A stretch of 64,000 nt of DNA from Nitratireductor pacificus pht-3B. Lineage in GTDB: Bacteria > Pseudomonadota > Alphaproteobacteria > Rhizobiales > Rhizobiaceae. The DNA lies in NCBI RefSeq assembly GCF_000300335.1, contig NZ_AMRM01000006.1, positions 62,001 to 126,000 on the forward strand, read 5' to 3'. Shown in pieces: positions 16,949 to 25,510 of the stretch. A program made the translations under genes and the position numbers. The notes beneath the pieces are model-generated. The model did no database searches and was not told the DNA's origin. It saw only the letters and a program-made list of their open reading frames with translations. The first letter of the stretch is position 1; each line of letters opens with the position of its first letter.

Positions 16949-17854
16949 ATGTCCCTTTATGAAATCCTCGGCACACTCGAGACCGGCTTCGTCTTCGGCC
17001 TCGTGGCTCTCGGTGCCTATCTCACCTTCCGCATCCTCGATTTCCCAGACCTCACCGTCGAGGGCAGCTTTCCGCTCGGCGCGGCCGTCTGCGCGGCGCT
17101 GATCGTGACGCTGGGCTGGAACCCCTGGCTCGCGACCGCCGCCGGCGGGGTGGCCGGCTTCGCCGCCGGCTGGGCGACCGCCTATCTCAACGTGCGCTTC
17201 AGGATCCTGCACATCCTGGCGGGCATCCTGCTCGCCATCTCGCTGTATTCGATCAACCTGCGCATCATGAGCGGTCCGAACAAGCCGCTGCTTGGCGTCG
17301 AGACCGTGTTCGATGCCTTCGGCGGCTTCGGGGTCCCCACCTACATCGTCAGCCCGATCTTTCTCGGCGCGGTGACGCTGGTGGTGCTGGCGCTGGTCAA
17401 CCTGTTCCTGCACACCGGCTGGGGCATGGCGATGCGCGCCGCCGGCGCCAATCCCGCCATGGCCGAGGCCAACGGCATCAATGTGGGACGCATGAAGCTC
17501 TACGGCGTCGGCCTCGCCAACGCCATGACGGCGCTCGCCGGCGCGCTCTTCGCGCAGATCTTTGGTGCGGCGGACGCCTATATGGGCATCGGCGTCATCA
17601 TCGTCGGCCTCGCCTCGGTCATCGTCGGCACCAGCCTGCTGTCCTCGCGCACCATCCTGCAGGCGACGCTCGCCTGCATCGTCGGCGCGGTGCTCTACCG
17701 CTTCGCGGTGGCGCTGGCGCTCAATGCCGACTTCCTCGGCCTCAGGGCCTCCGACGTCCAGCTCGTCACGGCGGTTCTCGTCGCGCTCGCGCTGATCGCG
17801 CAATATTCGGGCTCCGGCTTCAAGCGCTTCTTCAAGGGGGCCGATAAGAAATGA
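16949..17854 (+). CDS. ABC transporter permease (BPD_transp_2/TrpY type)
   Basis: This 301-aa inner-membrane protein has about eight to nine helices and belongs to the branched-chain-type permease family that pairs with ABC_sub_bind proteins: GLVALGAYLTFRILDFPDLTVEGSFPLGAA, RAAGANPAMAEANGINVGRMKLYG (the cytoplasmic coupling loop) and GLASVIVGTSL. Its stop overlaps the ATPase start by 4 nt (ATGA). Confidence 0.9.
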   Translation: MSLYEILGTLETGFVFGLVALGAYLTFRILDFPDLTVEGSFPLGAAVCAALIVTLGWNPWLATAAGGVAGFAAGWATAYLNVRFRILHILAGILLAISLYSINLRIMSGPNKPLLGVETVFDAFGGFGVPTYIVSPIFLGAVTLVVLALVNLFLHTGWGMAMRAAGANPAMAEANGINVGRMKLYGVGLANAMTALAGALFAQIFGAADAYMGIGVIIVGLASVIVGTSLLSSRTILQATLACIVGAVLYRFAVALALNADFLGLRASDVQLVTAVLVALALIAQYSGSGFKRFFKGADKK

Positions 17855-18645
17855 TTGAAATCAAGGACGTACACGTCACCTTCAACAAGGGAACGCCGCT
17901 CGAGACGAAGGCGCTGCGCGGCATCAACCTCACGGTCCCGGAAGGCCAGTTCCTGACCGTCATCGGTTCCAACGGCGCCGGCAAATCGACCGCGCTCAAC
18001 GTTCTGGCCGGCCTTGCGCCGGTCGAGAGCGGCAGCGTGCGGCTCGACGGGCAGGACATCACCAACTGGCCCGTGCACCGGCGCGCGCGCATAATCTCGC
18101 GCGTCTTCCAGGATCCCAAGATGGGCACCTGCGAGGACCTGACGATCATGGAGAATTTCGCGCTGGCACATGGACGCACCAAGCCGCGCGGCTTCCGCTT
18201 CGCCATCGAGAAGGACATGCGCGAGAAGACGGCCGAGCGGGTGAAGGTGCTGGGCCTCGGGCTGGAGAACCGGCTCGACGACAAGGTCGGCCTGCTCTCC
18301 GGCGGCCAGCGGCAGGCGGTCAGCCTGCTGATGGCGGCGACAGGGCCGTCGAGCGTGCTCCTTCTCGACGAGCACACGGCAGCACTCGATCCGAAGACGG
18401 CCGATTTCGTCCTCGAGACCACTCGCACCATCGTCGACAGGCTGAAGCTCACCGCCGTGATGGTCACCCATTCCATGGCGCAGGCCCTGTCCACCGGCGA
18501 GCGCACCGTCATGTTCCACCGCGGCAAGATCATTTTTGACGCCTCGGGCGAGGAACGCGCCGGCATGGCGGTGGAAGACCTCCTGCATCTGTTCAAGAAG
18601 ACGCAGGGCGAAGAACTGAGCGACGACAGCCTGCTGCTCGGCTGA
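17851..18645 (+). CDS. ABC transporter ATP-binding protein (TrpZ type)
   Basis: The 264-aa ATPase has Walker A GSNGAGKST, the signature LLSGGQRQAVSLL, Walker B VLLLDEHTAALD and the H-loop in VMVTHSM. It energises the importer whose other parts precede it. A short gap (26 bp) leads into the AhpD-like gene, so the importer and the enzymes form one operon. Confidence 0.92.
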   Translation: MIEIKDVHVTFNKGTPLETKALRGINLTVPEGQFLTVIGSNGAGKSTALNVLAGLAPVESGSVRLDGQDITNWPVHRRARIISRVFQDPKMGTCEDLTIMENFALAHGRTKPRGFRFAIEKDMREKTAERVKVLGLGLENRLDDKVGLLSGGQRQAVSLLMAATGPSSVLLLDEHTAALDPKTADFVLETTRTIVDRLKLTAVMVTHSMAQALSTGERTVMFHRGKIIFDASGEERAGMAVEDLLHLFKKTQGEELSDDSLLLG

Positions 18646-18671
18646 GCGGCAGATTTTCTGGAGAATATTGC

Positions 18672-19277
18672 GTGACCTGGATCAACACCATCGCCTATGA
18701 CGACGCCTCCGGCCGCCTCAAGCAGCTCTACGACCGCGTCAAAGGCCCCGACAACAATGTCGATAACATCATGATGGCGCACAGCCTGCGGCCGCACACG
18801 ATGGACGGCCACATGGCGCTGTATAAATACGCGCTGCACCATTCGGCCAACACGGTGCCAAAGTGGTTTCTCGAGGCCATCGGCGTGCTCGTCAGCCATC
18901 TCAACCGCTGCGCCTATTGCGTCGAGCATCATTTCGCCGGCATGACCCGGCTTCTGGGCGATGCGGGGCGCGCCAATGCGCTGCGCGCAGCGCTCGAGGC
19001 CGAGACCTTCGGCGAAGCCTTCGACGCGCGCGAGCAGGCCGCGCTCGCCTATGCGGCCAAGCTGACGCGGGCCGCAGCCTCGGTGGGCGAAGCAGACATC
19101 GCCGCCATGCGCCACGCCGGCTTCGATGACGGCCAGATCCTGGAGATCAACCAGGTGGCGGCTTATTTCGCCTATGCCAACCGCACCGTTCTCGGCCTCG
19201 GCGTCAGCACGGACGGCGACATTCTCGGCCTTTCCCCGAACAACTCGGATGATCCCAATGACTGGTCCCATCGCTAG
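18672..19277 (+). CDS. peroxidase-related/carboxymuconolactone decarboxylase-family (AhpD-like) protein
   Basis: This 201-aa alkylhydroperoxidase-like protein starts with GTG 18672 after TGGAG. The active-site pattern Glu68...Cys80-x2-Cys83-x3-His87 (in NRCAYCVEHH) has the same spacing as the AhpD catalytic residues, so a peroxidase or disulfide-relay activity is plausible. Length and sequence (HSLRPHTMDGHMALYKYALHH) fit the uncharacterised peroxidase-related subfamily. It overlaps the aminotransferase gene by 20 nt. What it does in this operon is unknown; it may detoxify hydroperoxide made by the flavoprotein two genes downstream. Confidence 0.85.
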   Translation: MTWINTIAYDDASGRLKQLYDRVKGPDNNVDNIMMAHSLRPHTMDGHMALYKYALHHSANTVPKWFLEAIGVLVSHLNRCAYCVEHHFAGMTRLLGDAGRANALRAALEAETFGEAFDAREQAALAYAAKLTRAAASVGEADIAAMRHAGFDDGQILEINQVAAYFAYANRTVLGLGVSTDGDILGLSPNNSDDPNDWSHR

Positions 19278-20319
19278 CAAGACGACGACGCCGGCCGTCC
19301 GGCGTCTGCACCTCAACGAAAGCCCGCTGCCGCCGGCACCGGGCGTCGTCGCGGCAATCGCCGCCGCCGCGGCCCGGGTCAACCGTTATCCGGAACCCGA
19401 TTGCCCGCTGCTGCTCGGCGCGCTTTCGGACTACACGGGCGTTTCGGCCGACCGGATCGTGGTCACCAGCGGCTCGAACGAACTTCTCCATCTCCTGCCG
19501 CTCATCAGCGATGCCCACGGCGCGGAAATGGTCGTGCCTGATCCCAGCTTTCCCACCTACCGCAAGGTTGCCGGCTTCTTCGACATCACGGTGCACGGCG
19601 TGCCCGTCATGGCGGACGGTCGACCCGATGTGGACGCCCTACTGGCTGCGGTCACGCCGGGCTGCCGCATGGTCTGCGTGCCCTCGCCCAACAATCCGAC
19701 GGGCGGGCTGCTTTCGGCGGACGAGATCGAGCGGCTGGTGGCGGGCGTTCCCGAAACCATGCTGCTGCATTTCGACGAGGCCTACTACGAGTTCGGCCGC
19801 CAGGCCGGCGGGGTCGAGGCCCTGCCGATCCTCGAGAAGCGCAAGGGTCCGTGGATGACTTCCCGCTCCTTCTCGAAGGCTTTCGGCCTCGCGGGCCTGC
19901 GTCTCGGCTACACCATCGCGAGCAGCGCCGATCTGGCCAGACGCGCGCGCGGCCTGCGGCCGAACTTCAGCGTCAACGCACTCGCCGTGGCCGCCGGGGT
20001 CGCGGCGCTTGCGGCGCCGGAGCACATGCGTGCGACGGTCGCGCAGGTTGCCGCCGAACGTGAGCGGCTGAGCGACGGCCTGCGGGCAGCCGGTCTTGCG
20101 CCATTCCCCTCCGCGGCGAACTTCGTCGCCTTCCCGGTGCCGGAGGGCGACGGCGACCTGGCGGCGCGCCTGACCGCGCAGGGCATCCTGACGACCGCCT
20201 TCCAGATCCCCGGCCAGCTCGGGGGCCAAGTCGCGGCGGTCCGCATCACGGTTGGCACGCGCGAGGACACCGACGCGGTCTTCGAAGCCCTCGCCGCCTG
20301 CCGCGGCAGCGAGAGATGA
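19258..20319 (+). CDS. HisC-like class I/II PLP aminotransferase
   Basis: The 353-aa fold-type I aminotransferase has LHLNESPLPP at the N-terminus, PSPNNPTGG, the PLP-binding FDEAYYEF (Asp173) and the Schiff-base Lys207 in SRSFSKAFGLAGLRLGY. It resembles histidinol-phosphate aminotransferase and related enzymes that act on aromatic or imidazole amino acids. There are no other his biosynthesis genes nearby, so a catabolic role is more likely. The frame is open from 19126, but ATG 19258 marks the start of homology. It overlaps the gene before (20 nt) and after (4 nt), implying translational coupling. Confidence 0.85.
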   Translation: MTGPIASKTTTPAVRRLHLNESPLPPAPGVVAAIAAAAARVNRYPEPDCPLLLGALSDYTGVSADRIVVTSGSNELLHLLPLISDAHGAEMVVPDPSFPTYRKVAGFFDITVHGVPVMADGRPDVDALLAAVTPGCRMVCVPSPNNPTGGLLSADEIERLVAGVPETMLLHFDEAYYEFGRQAGGVEALPILEKRKGPWMTSRSFSKAFGLAGLRLGYTIASSADLARRARGLRPNFSVNALAVAAGVAALAAPEHMRATVAQVAAERERLSDGLRAAGLAPFPSAANFVAFPVPEGDGDLAARLTAQGILTTAFQIPGQLGGQVAAVRITVGTREDTDAVFEALAACRGSER

Positions 20320-21734
20320 GCGCCGGCGGGGCCCTTGAAGCCTTCGCCACCCTGCTCGGCCAGGGCGGCGTGCTTACGGCGCAGCACGACACCGCGCCCT
20401 ATCTGACCGATCTGCTGCAGCTCTACCGGAGCGAGGCGCTGTGCGTCGTGCGACCCCGCGACACAGGCGAGGTTGCGGAGATCCTGCGCCTCGCAGCCAG
20501 GCACGGCCTTGCCGTGACGCCCGCGGGCGGCCGCACCGGCTTCTGCGGCGGCGCCATTCCCGACGCGCGCCGCCCGCATGTGATCCTGTCGCTGGAGCGC
20601 ATGCGGAGCATCCGCAGCGTCGATCCAGTCAACGACGTGCTGATTGCCGACGCCGGCTGCACGCTGGCAGAGGTGCGCCAGGCGGCGGATGCGGCGGACC
20701 GCCTGTTCCCGGTCAGCCATGGCGGCGAAGGCACGAGCCAGATCGGCGGCATGATCGCCACCAATGCGGGCGGCAACAACGTCCTGCGCTACGGCATGAC
20801 ACGCGCCCATGTGTTGGGCCTCGAAGTGGTGCTCGCCGACGGCACGGTCTGGGACGGGCTGCGCGCCCTGCGCAAGGACAATGCCGGCTACGATCTGAAG
20901 CAGCTCTTCATCGGCAGCGAGGGCACGCTGGGCATCGTCACGGCAGCCGCACTTGCGCTGCGGCCGAAGCCGCTGGCGCGCGGCACGGCGCTTGCCGCCG
21001 TCGCCGGCCCGCAGGCGGCGCTCGACCTGTTCGTCCACATGCGCGGCCACGCCGGGGAGCTGATCAGCGCCTTCGAACTGATGCCCAAGGTGGGCATCGA
21101 CATGCATCTGGCGCGCTCGGGCAGCGGGCGCGACCCCTTCGCCGGCGCCCATGACTGGATGGTGCTGATCGAACTGGAAACGGTCATCGGTCAGCTCGAT
21201 CTCGCCGATCTTCTCGAACAGGCGCTCGCCGGCGGGTTCGAGGAGGGGCTGGTGCAGGACGCGATCGTCACCCAGTCGCAGGCCCAGCGCGCCGAACTCT
21301 GGGCGCTGCGCGAGGGTCTGGCGGAGGCGCAGGCGTCCAACCCGCGGGCCCTGAAAAGCGATACCTCAGTGCCGCTTGCCGCTTCGGCGGATTTCGTCCG
21401 CAGGGCGGGCGAAGCGGTCGAGGCTGTCCTGCCCGGCGCGATCCCCGTGCCATTCGGCCATGTGGGCGACGGGAACATCCACTTCAACGTCGTCGCGCCA
21501 CCCGGCATGGATGCGGCGGCGTTCGGGGCAGTCGCGCCAACGCTCGCCGAGGCGATCCGCGAGGCCACGCTTTCCTTCGGCGGCTCGATCGCCGCCGAGC
21601 ACGGCCTCGGACAGGGCAAGCGCGACGCGGCGGCGGCGACCAAGCCGCCGGCGGAGATCGACATGATGCGGCGCATCAAGCGGGCGCTCGACCCGGAAGG
21701 CCGGATGAATCCGGGAAAGATCGTCGAGACCTGA
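20316..21734 (+). CDS. FAD-linked 2-hydroxyacid dehydrogenase-like oxidoreductase (GlcD/D2HGDH family)
   Basis: The 472-aa flavoprotein has the PCMH-type FAD domain (PAGGRTGFCGGAIP, HGGEGTSQIGGMIATNAGGNNVLRYG) and the C-terminal FAD-oxidase domain with GHVGDGNIHFNV, SIAAEHGLGQGKR and the DPEGRMNPGKIV tail. The family oxidises D-2-hydroxyacids (lactate, glycolate, 2-hydroxyglutarate, aryl-lactates) and passes electrons to quinone or a flavoprotein. With a HisC-like transaminase directly upstream, interconversion of an amino acid, its 2-oxo acid and its 2-hydroxy acid is a reasonable guess. It starts inside the aminotransferase stop (ATGA). Confidence 0.85.
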   Translation: MSAGGALEAFATLLGQGGVLTAQHDTAPYLTDLLQLYRSEALCVVRPRDTGEVAEILRLAARHGLAVTPAGGRTGFCGGAIPDARRPHVILSLERMRSIRSVDPVNDVLIADAGCTLAEVRQAADAADRLFPVSHGGEGTSQIGGMIATNAGGNNVLRYGMTRAHVLGLEVVLADGTVWDGLRALRKDNAGYDLKQLFIGSEGTLGIVTAAALALRPKPLARGTALAAVAGPQAALDLFVHMRGHAGELISAFELMPKVGIDMHLARSGSGRDPFAGAHDWMVLIELETVIGQLDLADLLEQALAGGFEEGLVQDAIVTQSQAQRAELWALREGLAEAQASNPRALKSDTSVPLAASADFVRRAGEAVEAVLPGAIPVPFGHVGDGNIHFNVVAPPGMDAAAFGAVAPTLAEAIREATLSFGGSIAAEHGLGQGKRDAAAATKPPAEIDMMRRIKRALDPEGRMNPGKIVET

Positions 21735-21828
21735 CGCGCCGGCAGACCGCGTTTGCAGTCGGGTGGCATGACCCGGCGCCCGCGAATCTTTGGTGAGACA
21801 AGACGATTGACCGGGAGGAGGAACAAGC

Positions 21829-22122
21829 ATGACTGCCTACATCATCTCGCGTGTCTCGATCAGCGACCGCCAGGCCATGACCGGCTACATGGCCGACGCG
21901 CCTGAGAGCGTGCACGCCTATGGCGGCGAGTATCTGGTGCGCACGGGCGACATCACCGCGCTTGAGGGCGACGCGGCCTATGAGCGGGTCGTGGTGGTGA
22001 AATTCCCCGACAGGGACAAGGCGCTCGCCTGGTACCATTCGGACGAATACCGCGCGCTGCGGGATGTCCGCTGGCGCTCGGCGGAGGCGCACATCATCTG
22101 CGTGCCCGGCGAGGAAGGCTGA
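21829..22122 (+). CDS. DUF1330 domain protein
   Basis: This 97-aa ferredoxin-fold (dimeric alpha-beta barrel) protein begins MTAYIISRVSI and contains VVVVKFPDRDKALAWYHSDEY, the DUF1330 hallmark. It has a strong ribosome site (GGAGGAGGAA). Function of the family is unknown; relatives are often small accessory proteins in catabolic operons. It ends the rightward operon and converges with the next gene, 4 bp away. Confidence 0.88.
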   Translation: MTAYIISRVSISDRQAMTGYMADAPESVHAYGGEYLVRTGDITALEGDAAYERVVVVKFPDRDKALAWYHSDEYRALRDVRWRSAEAHIICVPGEEG

Positions 22123-22126
22123 GCTT

Positions 22127-23209
22127 CTATTCGCCGCCGCCGGCCTGGAAGGATTTCCGCCACTGGTCGAGAAACGCCTTGCGCTTGGCCTGATCCAGCC
22201 CGACCAGCAAGGCCGGGGAAAGCGCGATGGGCCGGAACGCCGCCTCGCCGGCCAGCCGTCCGATTCCGTCGCCCGCCCGCTCCAGCATCGCCGGGCCATT
22301 GAGCGACGAATACAGCATGGACGGCCCCGACAGGATGCGCTGGCCGGTCTCCGACAGGGCGAGCGCCAGAAGCGCGTTGGCAGCCTGCTTGTTGCGGGCA
22401 TGGCGGGAAACCAACGCCGCGCGCGACAGGGCGAGCGTATAGTCTGACGGGAAGATGATGCCGACGCGCGGGTCTTCCGCCTGCCGTGCGAGGGCATAGG
22501 ATCCCAGCACGTTGTAGCCGAGCAGCAGCCGGCCGGAGCGCACGCCGTCGATAACATCGGAGCTGCAGCAGTAAAGCCGCGCCTGGTTCTGGCCGAGGCT
22601 TTCCAGAAGACGTCCCCATGTGGAGGCCTGCGCCGCATCCTCGAAGGCGAAGATGTAGCCGACGCCCGAATTCTCGATATCGTAGGTGCCGATGCGACCG
22701 CGAAACCGCTCGGTCTGGCGCAGCAGATCGACCAGCTCGAAGCGGTTGCCGGGCACTTCCTCCGGTTTCAGCCCCTCGCGGTCGTAGACGATCACCGCCG
22801 GCTCGTAGGTCAGGCCGACCAGCTCGTTCCGCCAGATCGCCCAGTCGGGGAGGTTGCCCGGTAGCGCGAAGCGGAACGGCTCGGAGCAGCCGTCGTTGAC
22901 GAGGCGCACCTGCTCGGGAATGGCCGACGAGATCAGCGTGTCGGCGAAGAACTCGCCCGCTTCGCAGGCTCTGGCGGCGGCGGCGTAGAGTTCGAGGCTC
23001 GTCAGCTGCCGATAGGTGACCTCGGTTGTCGGGTTGGCGCGCTGGAAGGCCGCGATCAGCGGTTCGATGTAGACGAGGTCCGTGACGCTGCCGATCACCA
23101 GGCTGTCGACCCGGCTGCCGGGCGCCGGAAACACCGTGTCTTCGGCCCGCGCGGTTGCCCCGAGACCCAACAGCAGGGCGGCGATCAGGAATCGGACGGG
23201 AAATCTCAT
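22127..23209 (-). CDS. periplasmic iron-type solute-binding protein linked to the TctDE system
   Basis: This 360-aa secreted protein has a signal peptide (1-22) and a type 2 periplasmic-binding fold of the iron/phosphoglycerate class (SVTDLVYIEPLIAAFQRANPTTEVTYRQL; AVIVYDREGLKPEEVP; YNVLGSYALARQAEDPRVGIIFP). It has no permease or ATPase beside it. Its start overlaps the histidine-kinase stop by 4 nt, so it is the third gene of a regulator-kinase-binding protein operon. Known analogues (for example BctC- or PgtC-type helper proteins) pass ligand information to the kinase. I infer a sensing role, not transport. Confidence 0.8.
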   Translation of the reverse strand: MRFPVRFLIAALLLGLGATARAEDTVFPAPGSRVDSLVIGSVTDLVYIEPLIAAFQRANPTTEVTYRQLTSLELYAAAARACEAGEFFADTLISSAIPEQVRLVNDGCSEPFRFALPGNLPDWAIWRNELVGLTYEPAVIVYDREGLKPEEVPGNRFELVDLLRQTERFRGRIGTYDIENSGVGYIFAFEDAAQASTWGRLLESLGQNQARLYCCSSDVIDGVRSGRLLLGYNVLGSYALARQAEDPRVGIIFPSDYTLALSRAALVSRHARNKQAANALLALALSETGQRILSGPSMLYSSLNGPAMLERAGDGIGRLAGEAAFRPIALSPALLVGLDQAKRKAFLDQWRKSFQAGGGE

Positions 23210-24642
23210 GGCGTGTGCCCTTCGTGCTGGCCTCTTTCCCGCGCCGCCGGCGCTCCCAGCGGCAATTCGAGGCCGATGGTGAAGTCGCCCTCGCCGCGCG
23301 CGACCCTGATCCGCCCGTTGTGAAACTCGGCAACCTCGCGGACGATGGCCAGCCCCAGTCCGGCGCTTTCGGGCTTGTTGGGGTCGATCGAGAAGCGCTG
23401 GCCGATGGCCGACGCGTCGGCGACCTCCAGGCCCGCGCCCCTGTCCGTCACTGCGATCACGGCGCGTCGGCCGGCCGCGTCGCGGACGGACAGACCGACC
23501 GGTCCCTTGCCGTGCGCCTGGGCGTTGTTCAGAAGGTTCTTCACCGCCTCGCGTAGGCTGAAGGCATCGCCCGCCACCATCACCGGCTCCTCGGGCAGGT
23601 CGAGGCGGATGCGCGCCTTGCTGTTGCCGGAAAGCTGGCCGAACTCCCGCTCGGCATCGACGGCGACCCGGCGCAGGTCGAGCGGCTCCAGCGGTGCCGT
23701 GTCGGCGCGGTGGGTGACCAGCGCATGGCTCAGGAGCTGGTCGGTCAGGCGGTTGAGGCCGATGGCGCGGCTGCGGATGCGCTTGTGCAACGTCTTCAGT
23801 CGCTGCGGATCCTCCTCTTCCAGCGCCAGCTCGCTGTGTGCGCGCAGCGCCGTGATGGAGGTGCGTATCTGATGCGCCGAATCGGCCACGTAGTCCTGCA
23901 TGGCGCGAACACGCCGGTCGAGGCGTCCCATGAAGCGGTTGATCGCCGCCACCAGCGCCGAGACCTCATGCGGCGCCTGCATCGAAAAGGGCGACAGGTC
24001 GAGCGGGTCGCGCTCGAGGATCGCCGTCTGGACGCGCTCCAGCGGGCGAAGCGCATAGCGCATGGCGAGCAGGACGAGGACCAGGATCGCCAAACCCGCC
24101 CCCGCGATCACCGCCACAGCCTGGGTCGCCACGCTGCGGGCGAGCTGGCCGCGGCTGACCATGGTGTGCGCCACGACCACGTAGATGTCGCCACTGACGG
24201 CGCGCTCGGCCAGCCGGCGCAGCATGACGAGCGCCCTCACCTCCTCACCGCCATAGGTCGTCTCGTAGGTCAGACCCTGTTCGGGAATTGCCGTGGCCTC
24301 GGGCAGCGGGAAGGCGTCGTAGCCGGTCAGCGTCGTGCCGTCCGGCGTCGCCACGCGGTAAAACACCCGCTCGTCCTTGGCCAGCGACAGAAGCTCGAAG
24401 GCGGACACGGGAATATCGACACGGATCTCGCCCTCGATGACGAAGATGCGCTCGGCGATCTGCAGCGCCGCCCCCTGCAGCAGCCGGTCGAAGGCTTCGT
24501 TGGCCGCGCGCCGGCCGTAGCCGTAGGCGGCATAGATGGTCGCGGCCACCGCCAGCGCCAGGATCAGCGTCAGCGCCATCGCCAGCCGCGACGCGATGGA
24601 CAGGCTGCGGCGGGCATCCGCCTCCCCGATGGGGCTGCCCAT
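23206..24642 (-). CDS. TctE-like sensor histidine kinase
   Basis: This 478-aa inner-membrane kinase has helix 1 (about 17-40), a short periplasmic domain (2CSK-N like, about 45-165), helix 2 (about 172-195), HAMP, HisKA with His257 in VADSAHQIRTSI, and ATPase motifs NLLNNAQAHG, DRGAGL and AGLGLAI. The H-box SAHQIRTS replaces the usual SHELRTP in the way seen in TctE relatives. Start overlaps the regulator stop (TGATG). By divergent position it should control tctCBA. Confidence 0.88.
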   Translation of the reverse strand: MGSPIGEADARRSLSIASRLAMALTLILALAVAATIYAAYGYGRRAANEAFDRLLQGAALQIAERIFVIEGEIRVDIPVSAFELLSLAKDERVFYRVATPDGTTLTGYDAFPLPEATAIPEQGLTYETTYGGEEVRALVMLRRLAERAVSGDIYVVVAHTMVSRGQLARSVATQAVAVIAGAGLAILVLVLLAMRYALRPLERVQTAILERDPLDLSPFSMQAPHEVSALVAAINRFMGRLDRRVRAMQDYVADSAHQIRTSITALRAHSELALEEEDPQRLKTLHKRIRSRAIGLNRLTDQLLSHALVTHRADTAPLEPLDLRRVAVDAEREFGQLSGNSKARIRLDLPEEPVMVAGDAFSLREAVKNLLNNAQAHGKGPVGLSVRDAAGRRAVIAVTDRGAGLEVADASAIGQRFSIDPNKPESAGLGLAIVREVAEFHNGRIRVARGEGDFTIGLELPLGAPAARERGQHEGHTP

Positions 24643-25319
24643 CAGGCCTCCGTCTCGGCGATGACCGCCTGATAGCCGAGCCCGCGCAGGGTCCTGATCT
24701 CCAGCCCGGATCCCTCGATCTTGCGGCGCAGCCGCCCGACATAGAGTTCGACCGCGTTCGGGTTCTTCTCGTCGTCATGGCCGAACAGGCGGACGAGCAG
24801 GTCGTCCTTGTCGAGCACGCGGCCGCGATTGGTGAGGAAGATCTCCAGAAGCGTCTGCTCGCGGCGCGTCAGTTCGCAGGGCCGCCCGTCGATCAGCACG
24901 CTGCGCGCCGCCATGTCGAAGGTCAGGAGACCGACGCTCAGCGTCCGGTCCGCCTCGCCGCTGCGCCTGCGGATGATCGCGCGGATGCGCGCCTCCAGCT
25001 CGCCCAGATCGAACGGCTTGATCATGTAGTCGTCGGCGCCGAGATCGAGCGCGTCGATCTTGTCGTTGACGGCGAGCCGCGCCGTCAGCACCAGAACCGG
25101 CACGCGGTTTCCCTCGGCGCGCAGGCTTTTCAGGAAAGCGATCCCCGAGCCGTCCGGCAGGTTGATGTCAAGGATGATCAGGTCGTGGCTGGCCATCGCC
25201 GCGAAGTGCCGCGCATCCTCCAGCGTCTCGGCACGGTCGCTGACGTGCCCTGCCCGCTCCAGCCTTCTTTCGATGGCTTCGGCGACATCGCGCGTGTCCT
25301 CGACGATCAGAAAATGCAT
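24642..25319 (-). CDS. TctD-like OmpR-family response regulator
   Basis: The 225-aa protein has a receiver domain with Asp51 (LIILDINLPDG), the conserved lysine in DDYMIKPF, and a C-terminal winged helix (CELTRREQTLLEIFLTNRGRVLDKDDLLVRLFG). It is the first gene of the three-gene sensing operon and is divergent from tctC, which it most likely activates. Confidence 0.9.
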   Translation of the reverse strand: MHFLIVEDTRDVAEAIERRLERAGHVSDRAETLEDARHFAAMASHDLIILDINLPDGSGIAFLKSLRAEGNRVPVLVLTARLAVNDKIDALDLGADDYMIKPFDLGELEARIRAIIRRRSGEADRTLSVGLLTFDMAARSVLIDGRPCELTRREQTLLEIFLTNRGRVLDKDDLLVRLFGHDDEKNPNAVELYVGRLRRKIEGSGLEIRTLRGLGYQAVIAETEA

Positions 25320-25331
25320 TTTTTCGCACTA

Positions 25332-25348
25332 TGACAGCTTGTTGACAG
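25332..25348. promoter_or_regulatory. direct repeat TGACAG x2, candidate TctD site
   Basis: TGACAG occurs at 25332-25337 and 25343-25348, an 11-bp period, in the divergent region between the regulator and tctC. OmpR-family dimers bind direct repeats with 10-11-bp spacing. The first copy is only 13 bp from the regulator start codon, so binding there would also affect its own expression. Confidence 0.35.
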
Positions 25349-25510
25349 GCTCACCCTATAGGCTCGACCGCGCCAAGAGAACAAGTCATTGGCGCTACCG
25401 CGCCCTACCGGAATTCCGGAACGGGCCTTCAGGAGGAATGCGGTAGGATGGATATTGGAGGCGAAGCCGGCCGCCTTGGGGGACGGGTTCGCTCGAGTGG
25501 AGGAAATCCG

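Noticed and set aside
15938-17803. Minus-strand open frame of about 620 codons opposite the ABC importer genes
   Set aside because: The opposite strand encodes the binding protein and permease with full motifs; this frame gives a low-complexity charged product.
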